Source: Ceratodon purpureus
Taxonomy: Eukaryota; Streptophyta; Bryopsida; Pseudoditrichales; Ditrichaceae
Assembly (NCBI GenBank): GCA_014871385.1
Contig: CM026426.1
Location: forward strand, 59,558,084-59,622,083
Length of the DNA: 64,000 nucleotides
Direction: 5' to 3'
Shown piece by piece: positions 38,025 to 48,434 of the stretch (positions are counted from its first letter, which is position 1; every line of letters starts with the position of its first letter). Made by a program: the position numbers and the translations under genes. A model generated the notes under the pieces. It did no database searches and was not told the DNA's origin. It was given only the letters and a program-made list of their open reading frames with translations.

Positions 38025-40231
38025 ATGGCCGTGCAGAGTTTGCAGGCAGCTATGGCAGGCAGTTCATCCAGAGGGCCAGGGACCGCAAGAATCTGGGAGG
38101 ACCCGTAAATTTTTTTCTTAATCTCAAATTCTATGCTTAGTGACATTTTTCCTTTACCACATTTGGAAATGCAGTAGTCCCTGTCCGTCTTATAATGAAG
38201 AGCAACATTAAGAGAGGTGCTGTGAAGAGCATTCTCTTGGTATTGTAATTAGTTTCCGTAGTGCGACGTGACCTTGTAGTGTAACAGAGTAGGACTATCC
38301 ACATCCATATAAATCCAATTCCTGATCTTATTCACTTGAAACCCTAAACTTCAAACATAAACTGTACGGACCAGAGAACCTCACCCTACACAATACACTG
38401 TACGGACAGTGTAACTTGCTTCAGTGATCCCTTGATGCATGAATAAAATGTCCTTGGTCCATCGAGGGATCTCTCGATGCCCTTCCCATTCCCATTCTGT
38501 CGGAACGACAAGCCATCCCCTTCCCATTCTGTGGGAACGGCAAGCCATCGGGCGATCTCCCGATGACCACTCTGCACATGTCCTGGATCCATCGGGGGAC
38601 CCCTCAATGTGTTGGTATCCCCTTCCCATGCTGTGGGTATGGCAGAACATCATGGGATCTCTCGATGACCTAAGTGCCCCTCTCGTCCCTCTGCTTTTTT
38701 CTATGGTCCTCCAAGATAGTTGTTGTCCTGTAAGTAATGCGCATAGCCCCTCATGCGTGTGTATGAATCAAAATCATCGAGAGATCCCCCGATGATCCAA
38801 TTTGTATAACTATTAATAGATTTGGAGCAAGAATTTGACCAACAGTGTTGTATGTCTGTTCTGCAGGGAACAACAAATAATGGAACCACCAAGTGACCAC
38901 AGACCCGTGAAGCTGTTCCCATTTGTCGATTTTTAAATCCATGGCTACAATTTCGAGGGTGAATCAAATCCCTGCGCAATCTATCGCTACGATAAGAACT
39001 TCACCGCATGGGCCATGTCGTGGATGGATACGGCATGAGGCATGGCCGTCATTGTCCCCCATCTCACCTTTAAAGGGAGGATCCATTCCCCGATCGGGTT
39101 GAACGTTCTCGAACTGAAAGGCCTTGACGCGGAGACAGCTATTATGGTGGTGGAGGAGAAGATCCCGAAGTCCGATCGTACTGTCACTTATGGACTCATC
39201 CTCGACCTCGGCAAGCTCAGCTTGAATCAGTGTGCATCCCTCACTGCCAAGGGGTTCATGTACCTGCCGGAGGATAAGGCGAAGTGGACTCCGGTATATA
39301 TTGAAAATCAGTGGAATCTAATCGACGAGGCGCGAAGTGAGGCTGCAGCTGCTGCTCCTGGTCAATCGCAGGCTCCGACTGCGTCTACTCCTACCAAGAC
39401 GCGGGGCACAAAATGGAAATCATCCTTGATCAATGACGGGGACACTGCGGTGCCCGACACAGGGAAGGGCAAGAAGGGAAAGGCTGATGACAAGCTCACT
39501 CTTCAGCAGTGTGTGACAATGTTAGCTTCGGATATTGAGAAGCTGGACAAGACCAAGCAGATAGAGATGAAGAACTTGTACAGCGAGGCTTTTGAACCCC
39601 TATACAAGTGGGGCCACGAGAGGCTGAAGGATGAGAAGGAAGCGCCAATAACTGTGCATTTCTCAAAGCTGCACAGGTTAAAAGCCTTGCCGAACCAGGC
39701 GCGCATCGCTCCGAGGTACAGTGGAACAGATAGAGAAATCACTCTACTTCCATTGAAAAAGGGACCGTATGGAGAAGATAAACGCGTAGAGTTTTTCAAT
39801 AAACCTCCGGAAAAGAATCAGATAAAGAGCTCCACGAACTTCTACATCATTGGGGGCCAGCATACAGTTCAGTGTTACCGAGATCTCGTCGAGAGTGGGG
39901 AAATTGATGGGACTGACAAAGACAAGGCGTTGAAGTTCTCAATCAGCCCAGTGTAAGCGCCCAAGCCTGAGCACATCAAGCTCATGCTCCTCTCACGTGT
40001 TCTAAACCAAGATATGGCCGGCCCACAGAAGGAGCACACATTCATGATGCAGGTGCTCAATGCCTGAATGAAGTGGAAAGAGATGAAGAAGCCGATGCCA
40101 GCTTTACAGGGACGGCAACACCCAAAAGAATTCCTGGTAAGTTTGTATTCCCTCCCTCATCGAGAGATCCCCCGATGATCCGAGTTGTAGAAATGTTTAT
40201 GGCCTCTTAGAGTATTCCTCATACTTCCCAT

Positions 40232-40251
40232 CATCGGGGGATCCCCCGATG
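40232..40251. repeat. Dispersed GC-rich palindrome, perfect example
   Basis: A perfect 20-bp palindrome with core ATCGGGGGATCCCCCGAT. Related copies, each within a few changes, are at 588-605, 1098-1115, 3746-3765, 4574-4591, 5926-5943 and neighbours, 38461-38478, 38547-38564, 38591-38608, 38648-38665, 38776-38793, 40159-40176, 41919-41936, 41966-41983, 43001-43018, 44002-44019, 44059-44076 and 45054-45071. Weaker forms lie at about 46,032, 46,117 and 46,207. I saw none in the satellite, plastid insertion, Ty3 elements or the right-hand 7 kb. Confidence 0.9.
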
Positions 40252-41908
40252 GCAACTTCCTTATCGGAGAGCGCTACTAACACCTCCCCCGTTTTGTGGT
40301 ATGCAGGAATTTGTTCCAGCTCTCGCATTGATCTTCACAAACGTGAAGGAATCAGAGCTAAGGGACTGCAAGTTACTCCTACTGTTTATTGAAGACGACA
40401 CGGCCATTGACCGATGGGTGGAGATTGAGAAACAGTACATGAAGGGGAAGCTGCTAGATGCGCAAGGGAATGTGCAGACGAACTATGACCTCAAGCGTAA
40501 GCCTTTTGTCCAGAATGACATAAAACCGCTACACGACCTGCGCTCAGAGGATATCCACTACCTTGCTGACCTTGTGGAGAGAAAAGAAATCTTTGTGAAG
40601 GGATCGAAGGCCACCAAAGGTGATAAAATGGCAAGATTACCGTCCCTTCAAACAGCAGGGATCAGGGAACTACTGGTTAGGTTGATGAAGAACGAGTTGA
40701 TGAGCACCTATTGTGGTTGGGAGCTTCCAAGCCATAAGAGCTCATACGTAATGTATCTTGCACATGAATGGGACAAGTTTGCCGATTCGAAGTCCATCAC
40801 TCGCGCGGAGCTGGAGAGCTGGCTCGATAAGGCGTATGCATCGGCTGCGGAGAAGAAGTGGTTGGACGAACGAAACAGAAACCTCAACAAGACGTCTGAT
40901 CCTGCGGACGTGCCTGACTTTGTTAAGGTGATGTGGGACGCACACAACATGGTACAAGAGCAAGCAAGTGTGGCATCGCACATCCAGAGGGGGTTCGAAA
41001 CGAAGTACAAGTGCATGGTTACGGAGAGGATTAGGCCCGACATTTCTGGCCTTCTAGGAAGTGAAGAAGTGTATCATTGGAGAAGAGGGGAAAAAATACA
41101 CATATTCATGTACTTCCTGTTTGATGCAATCGCTGACATGCCACTGAAAGCTTAGGTACTGGCCGAGAACAGGCTGACACGGATATTCGATCCTCTAGAA
41201 GGCCAGGAACGAAACGGTACGCAAGTCTTTGCACGCTCAGGAGCAGTTCTCTTCACAGATGCGGCGGGATTCCATGCCACACTTACGCACATTGAAACGC
41301 GCACGAGGACAGCAAAGAGGAAGTTGTGGAACCGGCATGTGATCCACTACATCCCTTCCCGCGAGGACATATTTCCCGAGCTAGAGCTGGGTTCTTCGTA
41401 TGTTGTGTACATGATTTTCTGCTTTGCTTATTCGCCAACGCAGTTGACGAAGGAATGCTTCGGGGATTTCTTTGCGGGGAAGAGGCCATTTGACGCAATG
41501 TACCTGGCCGAGGACATTACGGAAACCATCCACCAATGGAAACGACATGGTTGACCAACGATTAAGCTGGCGGCACTTTCTACTCTCTTTCAGCAGCACA
41601 TCAAAGATAACATGGTACTTGTAAATGTCAACGGCGGGGCTCACTTCACCCACCTTGGACTTGTAAGTACTCTGTCTGCACCCTTCGAATGCTGAAGTCA
41701 TATTATAAATTTCTCTTTAAGTGACTCGAACGCTTCCACTTTATTTCACATTTGTGCAAATAGGCTGTTGTTCTTGAGGCTTATTATGCAGATGTCCTCC
41801 ATTTATAGTACTCGCGATATATGCATTTGTTCACTCACGTATATAGGATCTAAGTCAAAGGTCCTTTTTTGTTCTCAGCCTCAGTGTTTCCTGATATGTC
41901 TTCACGGA

Positions 41909-41993
41909 TGCAAGATTTATCGGGGGATCCCTCGATGGACGGTTAACGTATAGGGTTCTCAAATCATCGAGGGATCCCCCGATAAATCTTGCA
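41909..41993. repeat. 29-bp perfect inverted repeat built from two palindromes
   Basis: Arms 41909-41937 and 41965-41993 are exact reverse complements separated by 27 bp. Each arm contains one GC-rich palindrome copy and the flank TGCAAGATTT, so the whole could form a long hairpin. It lies in the intron before exon 42111-42386. Confidence 0.9.
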
Positions 41994-43818
41994 CTTTGCA
42001 CCACATTTCCCGACACTTCTGAACCCTTACGCAATGAAAGTGAACTTGACATTTGGTTAGAGTGTGCTGTTCGCATTTCATACATGTTCTTATCGCCTGC
42101 ATGTCTACAGGAAAACAAAGCCATGGTCCTGGAAGTTGTCTTCTCTGACGATGAGAAGGAACACGCTCAGAAGACGTCAAAGCAGATACGGGACATACTT
42201 TACAAGGATACAGTTGACCCAAATGTCTTGGTAACCAATGATGATGGTGATGATGATGATGATGAGGCAGTCGGTGGAGAGGGTGATGATGAGGATGGTG
42301 TGGCTGATGATGAAGATGGCCGCGGACAAGCTCCGCCTGATGATTCCTAATCCAACTCTGAGGACGAGGAGACGGCTTGCACCTCGGTAGGTTTTGTACC
42401 GTAGGCAGGCCCTCGCACCTCTTTTTTATTTGCTTAGCACTGCACCTCGGGTTAACTTCCAAAGCATTGTAGTATTCATGTACCATATACTCGAACCCAA
42501 TTTCTACTCTACTGCAGCTTTTCTTACCGCTAATGGTGTCCTGCGCTCATATTGCAGGGACTGCTGAACTCCGCGCGCGTTTACGGTGGAGCTGCGTCGA
42601 GGGATCACACCGTTGATGATTCTCACGTGGGGGAGTCCTTGACGCCACGAAGCGATCTTGCCACCATGTCGGGCAAGACGAAGGACGTAGCTATGTCGTT
42701 GCTGGATATGAGGACATCACCGGTGGATCACCAGACTCAGACTATGGATCCTGAAGGTGGCGCAGGAGACGTGGGAGAGGGTGCAGAGGGGCTGGAGGAC
42801 TTGGACTTTAATGTCGAGAACTTCGCTACGGTTTTGCAAAATATTGATTTTGCACCAGCAAGAGACGAGGACGCGGGAGTTGACAGGGATAGGGAGGGGA
42901 CGAACAGGGATGCTGCGGACCCGGAAATGATTCCTCCTCTTGAAGAGCAGGAGACTGAGGGAGGAGTAGCTGATACTCAGCATGCACCGTGCATCTCACC
43001 ATCGGGAGATATCCCGATGATAGAAGGCACTACACCTGATCCAAGCCATCACCCCACCGTAACTGAGGAGTGCACTCCTCAGAGTTCGCAGTCCCTCGCT
43101 CCTACTGTGATCCCATCCAGCCCCCCGCCTCCGCTCCCACGGAGTACATTTCCCGAGGAGACCCATCAGTCTCCCCCTGTGGCTCCTGACATGAACAAAG
43201 ATGTTGTTGACGACACTCTAAAGGATTTAGACGCGTTCAGCCCGGAGAAGAAGAGATGCAACGCGGAAGCCCTCGTGTGCGACGATGTGAAAGCATGTGA
43301 TGATGTCAAGGACAAAGACGCGGGAGAGGAGGAGAAAGACCTGGATTTATATGAAGGGCTTCTAGACAAGGCACTGACGGAGATATCCACTGAGCGAGAT
43401 CTAGTCGTGGTGGAGAAATCTAAGGACGCAGATCGTGAATGTCGCTCACTTGTGCTGCAGAAGGGGTTGAAGCATTTGCAACAATCCCTTCCGCCGGACC
43501 TTCCGTTGGGAACAACATCGGCCCCCCCGGCCACACGAGGCAAGAATAGGACTGGGCCTAGCACCGGAACGGGAGTCAAGGGAAAGAGGAAAGGCACCGG
43601 CGCTGAGAGAGTGGCTAAGGGAAAAGGCACTGTAGCAGGAATTTCTGCTAGTCTGGACGAATAGGTAAGGCAACACATATCCCAGCGAGGGAATTACACC
43701 CCACCCTCTCGCAGCGCTAAGCATATTGAAGCAGTTAGAAAGGCTCACGAGTTCGTTTACAAGGACTATAATTATACAATCCCATTTACTAATAACTTTG
43801 AAAAAAAACCTTTACCAG

Positions 43819-44775
43819 ATGCCGACGTCTAAGACGGTGGGCATTTCATCGGAAGTCCAAGATCCGAATTCGGACGACAGTGCGAAAGGTATCTAGTCAG
43901 ACTCTAATTGTAGGACTGATAGTTTTCATGTCCTCAGATTGGACATGTGTAGATCGTGTAGTGTCTCCCGTAGATGCTTGAGGAATTTAGTAAACATCTG
44001 TATCGAGGGATCTCCCGATGCTGAATTTTGATGAGACATATTTTCAGTGAACATCTGTATCGAGGGATCTCCCGATGCTGAATTCTGATGAGACCTTTTT
44101 TTGTTGCATTTTCCAAGGCCCCCTCTACCATCCTCCGTTCCAGCAAAGGTGATCGGAAAGGTACCCTGTCGAAGGTATTCGGTTGTACTAGACTTAAACG
44201 GGGTTCTCGTTCACCGTGGAAATTTTGTCAAGGGAAAAAAGCGCCCTATAATGATTAGACCTGGCTGCCAGGAATTCCTGAACTGGCTTCATAATCAGGC
44301 AACGGTAGCCTTCTGGACCAGCATCGCGCCTAGGAATATACCTCAAACTCTTCTTGTTGTCCTTCAGGGCACCTCCTTCAAGCTGCCAAATGTGCAGGTT
44401 CTTAGCCAGAACAATTGCATACGTTCGTCATACGTGGAGTCGTCAGAACCAGACAAGCCGTTCTTTCTAAAGGATCTCCGTGTCTTTGCTAAGTTGCTGG
44501 TATTGGAGTCCGTTGAGGAAGTCCTACTAGTGGATGATAGTCCACAGAAGAACCTTCTCAACGATCCTCATAACGCTGTCTACCCCCCAACCTGGTCCGG
44601 GGATGATAATGTTAGGTTTCTTACGATGATACTGAAACCGTGGCTGGAGGGTCTATTCAAATCAGGCGAAGCTGTCACAGAGTATGTGAAACGGGCCTCG
44701 CTTCTGTTTGGTCAGTTACCCATGGACCGGTCGTCGGACTTGGCAGTGAAGATATTGAGGGGCGCTGTAGTTTAG
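43819..44775 (+). CDS. FCP1/NIF-like HAD phosphatase domain protein, two exons
   Basis: Exon a, 43819-43888 (MPTSKTVGISSEVQDPNSDD), has donor AAAG|GTATCT. Exon b, 44144-44775, has acceptor CCGTTCCAG after a pyrimidine tract, and phases match. The domain shows VVLDLNGVLVHRG (motif I, nucleophile Asp), FWTS (motif II), a Lys-containing middle region, and VLLVDDSPQKNL (motif III). The usual DxDx(T/V) has Asn for the second Asp; from memory, a plant-specific group of FCP1-like proteins carries this DLNG form. Possible role: Ser/Thr phosphatase of the CTD-phosphatase type, activity uncertain. An intron between the exons holds two palindromes. Because the upstream gene ends in TAG|GTAAGG and exon a joins in phase, this may instead be the C-terminus of that gene. 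Confidence 0.65.
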
Positions 44776-45169
44776 TACAAATGAGTCTGGATTTTGGATC
44801 ACTCATTTTATTCACAGTTCCTTATTGTCAATACATACATTCCCTCACATGACCATGTAATGAAGCTGTAGCTCCCTCATGTTTGATAGCAAAATGAAAC
44901 TTAGCAAGTTCCTTAAAATTTGCATTTGTCTTCCTGAATGCAATGGAGTTTTGGAACTTTGAATTTGTTTTGTTTTAAAATCGCTTTGCTGTGGTAACAC
45001 CCTTTCAAGACATGGTCTGACTACCTCTGTGTGCCATGGCGTTGGGAGGCACCATCGAGATATCCTCCGATGAACTTTGTTAGCAAATTCGTCATTTACA
45101 AACATTGGAAGATCCCCCGATGTTTAGTCTCTGTAGAAATGTCCTGATCTTTGTATTTCAACTGTGCAG

Positions 45170-45772
45170 AAGGCGATAGTTCTCTCGGTTAATGGCGTCC
45201 CGTGCTTCGAGGATTATAAAGGATTCAGCCCGCCGTTGCTGGACTTAGGGAATGCCATTTGCCGTCCTGGAATTCGACCGTTCTTTCGAAAGCTTCTTGA
45301 AGATTTCCATGTCGGAATATGGTCATGTATGCCCCCATCCCGCTTGGACCTTGTCTTAGCGCATCTGCTTCCACTGGAGCTTAGATCGCAGTTAATTTTT
45401 GTGTATGGTCAAGACAAGTGTGTTCGACAGAAGCCTTATCCATTCTTCCAGAAGTTCCTGCAACGACTTCGTATGGATAAAAAAACTCGCAGGTTTTGCA
45501 AACCGGGTAAGGTTCTCATGGTAGATGACTGTGAATGGAAGAATGTAATGAATGGAAATCATTCCTGCTATTTCCCGACTCCTTGGAAGGGTGAAATGCA
45601 CCTACCTAATCCGCGAAACGTCATACCAGACGTCGGCACAGCCTTACTTCCATTCATTATGGATTTGGTTCATTATGACTCCGTTACTGAGTTCCTTCAG
45701 AAAACTCCCATGGATGGGGAATTATGTAGGAGATCACTTAGGCAATGGTACACCAGTAGAGTAGAACAGTAG
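45170..45772 (+). CDS. NIF-like domain, catalytically degenerate tandem paralogue
   Basis: An open frame begins at a strong acceptor (TTTCAACTGTGCAG) and runs to TAG at 45770-45772. It has the same layout as the preceding gene: IVLSVNGVPCF at motif I, CRPGIRPFFRKLLEDFHVGI with WSC at motif II, VLMVDDCEWKNVM at motif III, then CYFPTPW, and a C-terminus with TPMDGELCRRSLRQW matching the PMDRSSDLAVKILRG of the neighbour. The nucleophilic Asp of motif I is Ser, so phosphatase activity is not expected; a binding or scaffold role is possible. The 5' exon was not found. Confidence 0.6.
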   Translation, partial: KAIVLSVNGVPCFEDYKGFSPPLLDLGNAICRPGIRPFFRKLLEDFHVGIWSCMPPSRLDLVLAHLLPLELRSQLIFVYGQDKCVRQKPYPFFQKFLQRLRMDKKTRRFCKPGKVLMVDDCEWKNVMNGNHSCYFPTPWKGEMHLPNPRNVIPDVGTALLPFIMDLVHYDSVTEFLQKTPMDGELCRRSLRQWYTSRVEQ

Positions 45773-45939
45773 ACAGTACATACAATGAGTTGCTTACAAT
45801 CCCGTGTCCCTATGTACCACAATGTATTAGTGGTAATAATATGGCACTGTTCATTCGAATGACTTTCAAGACAATACCTCATATTTATGTAACCCGTTTT
45901 TGTAATGTAAATGACTATTTCACCATCATCGGTCTATGT

Positions 45940-46260
45940 GTATTATTTGTAATGTTATATTACTTAGTTTGTCCATACCATTTCACTCGTGCAATTGTGA
46001 GATGGTTGTTGTTCTTCCGGAAGACACCTATAACGGGAAATCTCCTGATCCATGGTTTTGCAAAACACACATTATTCATTACATTACTTTGTCCATACAT
46101 TTGTTCTTCCGGAACAGCACTATATCGGAAGATCTCTTGATCCATGGACTTGCAAATCATACAATGTTCTATACATTACTTAGTCCACACATTTCCCCCG
46201 TCTTGGAACAACTCTATATCGGAAGATCTCCTGATCCAATCATTCAAATAATACACTACT
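45940..46260. repeat. ~95-bp tandem array with degenerate palindromes (second site)
   Basis: Three related units share ACATTACTTTGTCCATACAT, then TTCTTCCGGAACA, then TATATCGGAAGATCTCTTGATC and a CATGG...TTGCAAA tail. The palindrome core here is the weaker GGAAGATCTC form. Unit length is comparable to the array at 270-715, though the spacer sequences differ. Confidence 0.7.
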
Positions 46261-46479
46261 CATAACAATGGGGCATGGTTTTACTAAGCCCCTTTCATTT
46301 TCCTTTGCTTTTTCTGGACGATCCATAGTCCATAAATCAATGAATAGTCCAGAAATAGTTAAATATGGCATAAATATACTCCTTTTTGGATTGTTTCATA
46401 GGGTACTACTAAGTATCCATAGTTGAACAAGATAAAAACATAAACACTTTCCCAACGGAATAAGAACAAAACCAATTTG

Positions 46480-47799
46480 AAAGAATGCCCTTTGGAGCTC
46501 AAAATACTCCCATGACTTTCCAACGTGTCGTGGAATTAATCTTCTGACCATACTTTAAAAGATTCTTCCAAATTTATTTGAATGATGGCACCGTTTATGG
46601 ACATATGAAGGATCATAACACTCAACTCCAACAAGTTTTCCACGCATGCAGAGCTAACGGGGTTAGCCTAAACGCTGAAAAATGCATGTTTTTATTTTTT
46701 GCCACGGTTATTTAGGATATATTGTGTGCAAATATGGGAAGCTTCCCAACCCCAAAATGATCAAGGATATTCTAGAAATCACGCCTCCCATGGATGAGAA
46801 GGGGGTTTAGGGGCTCTTGGACTATCACAGTTTAATAGAATATATATAGAAGAATTTGGCCATATCACTGCCCCAATCATTGCACTTAACCACGCCACGT
46901 ACTAGTTCCCACAAGACTGAACCCCTGGAGCCTAGGCCGCCTTGAAAAAAATCAAGACCGCATACTCAAATGCATCGATACTAATTGCCCCAGATTGGAC
47001 CAAGCCTTTCCATGTGCACACGGATGCTTCTTACATCGCTGTAGGGGTTATGCTAGCCCAAAATCTAAATGGAAAATACGATCAATCGGTAGCATATGCT
47101 AGCCGCCTATTAAATCAGGCAGAATGAAACTATTCCACGATGAGAGAGAAGCCTTGGCCATGATCTATGCTGTCAAAAAAATTTGGCATTGTTTGTTAGG
47201 AAACAAATTTTGTTTTATGGTAGATCATCATAGCTTGTCTTACCTAGTGAATCAACCTTTAGTCACATGCAGTGTAGCTCGATGGATCATGATACTCCTT
47301 GAATATGACTTTCAGGTAGTTTACATACCCGGCAAAAGACACATAGTTGCAGATTATTTGTCCAGGGATTTCAAGGCTACCGCAGAAGGCATCGATGACT
47401 CCTTCAATGAGCTGTATATCAAAGCAGCTAGCCTCGAGGTTGACATTACCAAAGATTGGCGTGGAGACCTCATCAGATACTTGACTACAGGCATCACGCC
47501 AACTGGTCTCTCACGTACTAGAAGAGTTAGCTTTGTGCGCACAACATTGCCATATATCGTGGTCCAGGGACAACTCTATCGCCGCGGTCTGGTTCAGGAA
47601 AACACACTAAGTATTCCAATAGGGCAAGAACAGAATGTCATGGCCATCCTCCATGATGTCTTAGCAGGAGGCCACCAAGGACTTGAGACTACCATTTAAA
47701 AGATCTTGGCTGCTTGTTATTGGTCGCCTACACTGCACAGAGACATCCATGAGTATGTTAAAAACTGCCATGCATGCCAAGTTTCTACAACTAACTTCC
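46480..47799 (+). pseudogene. Older Ty3-type element: RT end, RNase H, integrase start
   Basis: Plus-strand pol remains. RT starts at FERMPFGAQNTPMTFQRVVE and includes an YLNDGTVYGH block (usual F.DD motif altered to LND). RNase H follows (VHTDASYIAVGVMLA, then EREALAMIYAVKKIWHCLLG and HHSLSYLVNQPL). The integrase zinc region has HDVLAGGHQGLETT and CHACQ. Frames are broken by stops and shifts. The 5' part (gag, protease, first RT half, 5' LTR) is absent; the left edge lies near 46,300-46,480. The integrase is interrupted at 47,799 by the younger element. Confidence 0.8.
47796..47799. repeat. Target-site sequence TTCC, left copy
   Basis: TTCC directly precedes the terminal TGTGACA of the inner element; the same TTCC follows its terminal TGTCACA at 55133-55136. 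Removing one copy with the element closes the host integrase frame toward [17 protein letters not shown]. Confidence 0.8.
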
Positions 47800-48412
47800 T
47801 GTGACACTTAAAAAGAACACCTCTACTTAACCTCCCCAATCCCCTTTGAGTCTACTTGTACTTGATACCCTGTCACATACACACTTATCTTGACTCAACC
47901 CGGAGATACCCTGGCACAGCGGAGAAACCAGAGGGTAAACATAGGACGAAGCACTGGACTTGATCACTCTTGTGACCACCTGCCACTGAGACTGTTCACC
48001 TTTTTCGCTGACTCTGACGCACTAATTGCTCACACAATACACACAAGATGCCCAAAACGTGTAAAGCTTTACTCAAAATAAACTCTCACACAAACACTTT
48101 TAAGGCACAATAACCACTGCTAAAACTAGGAGCTCGTCTTTTGTTTCGACTACCCACTTTGTACAGTGATCCATTCCCCCTTAAGTATTCTCCTATCTGA
48201 TCACCCCACTCCTTTCCCTTGGAACTCAGCCGCCACATTTATCTTGTTACTAACAAATTTACCTACTCTTGATAACTACTTGCTGGTAGAACTAACCACC
48301 TGTGCTACCAAGTGTGCGGTCTGCGGTTGTGTCTCTTCCACCACTTGTCTTCCAAATCAGCCTCTTCTAAATGCCGAGTTGGAAGTGCTAGGTCAGCACA
48401 TTCCTTGTCACA
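47800..48412 (-). repeat. 3' LTR of the inner Ty3 element
   Basis: Starts TGTGACACTTAAAAAGAACACC and ends CCTTGTCACA on the plus strand. It matches 54530-55132 nearly throughout, including GGAGATACCCTGGCACAGCG. A purine run AAGGGAGGAG (minus strand, 48422-48431) just inside is the likely polypurine tract. Confidence 0.9.
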
Positions 48413-48434
48413 TATGTGACACTCCTCCCTTGCA

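Larger units (their letters stand above)
38025..43664 (+). pseudogene. Large multi-exon gene of unknown function with GGQH motif, nine in-frame stops
   Basis: Exon model: 38025-38104 (MAVQSLQAAMAGSSSRGPG), 38867-40136, 40307-41662, 41764-41838, 42111-42386, 42558-43664; each junction has GT/AG ends and all phases agree, giving 1,388 codons. Exon 2 contains IIGGQHTVQCYRDLVESGEI, resembling the DGQHR/GGQHR signature of ParB- or DndB-like folds, with Thr where Arg is usual; that is inference. Exon 5 is a poly-Asp/Glu stretch (DDGDDDDDEAV). Exon 6 is low-complexity and acidic, then basic (GVKGKRKGTGAERVAKGKG). In-frame stops: TAA 38934, TGA 39036, TAA 39954, TGA 40065, TAG 41153, TGA 41552, TAG 41806, TAA 42348, TAG 43662. 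Every one is a C-to-T step from CAA, CAG or CGA. Palindromes lie in the introns and one in exon 6. It could continue into the FCP1-like exons downstream. Confidence 0.55.

Noticed and set aside
42084-42350. Histone-chaperone-like acidic protein as a separate gene
   Set aside because: The acidic stretch is exon 5 of the 38-kb locus by splice sites and phase; acidity alone does not identify a chaperone.
38025-43664. Alternative nuclear code with UAG/UAA read as Gln
   Set aside because: TGA occurs equally at sites expecting Arg, and the pattern is strongest in decaying genes and transposons; deamination is simpler. Kept only as an alternative to test.
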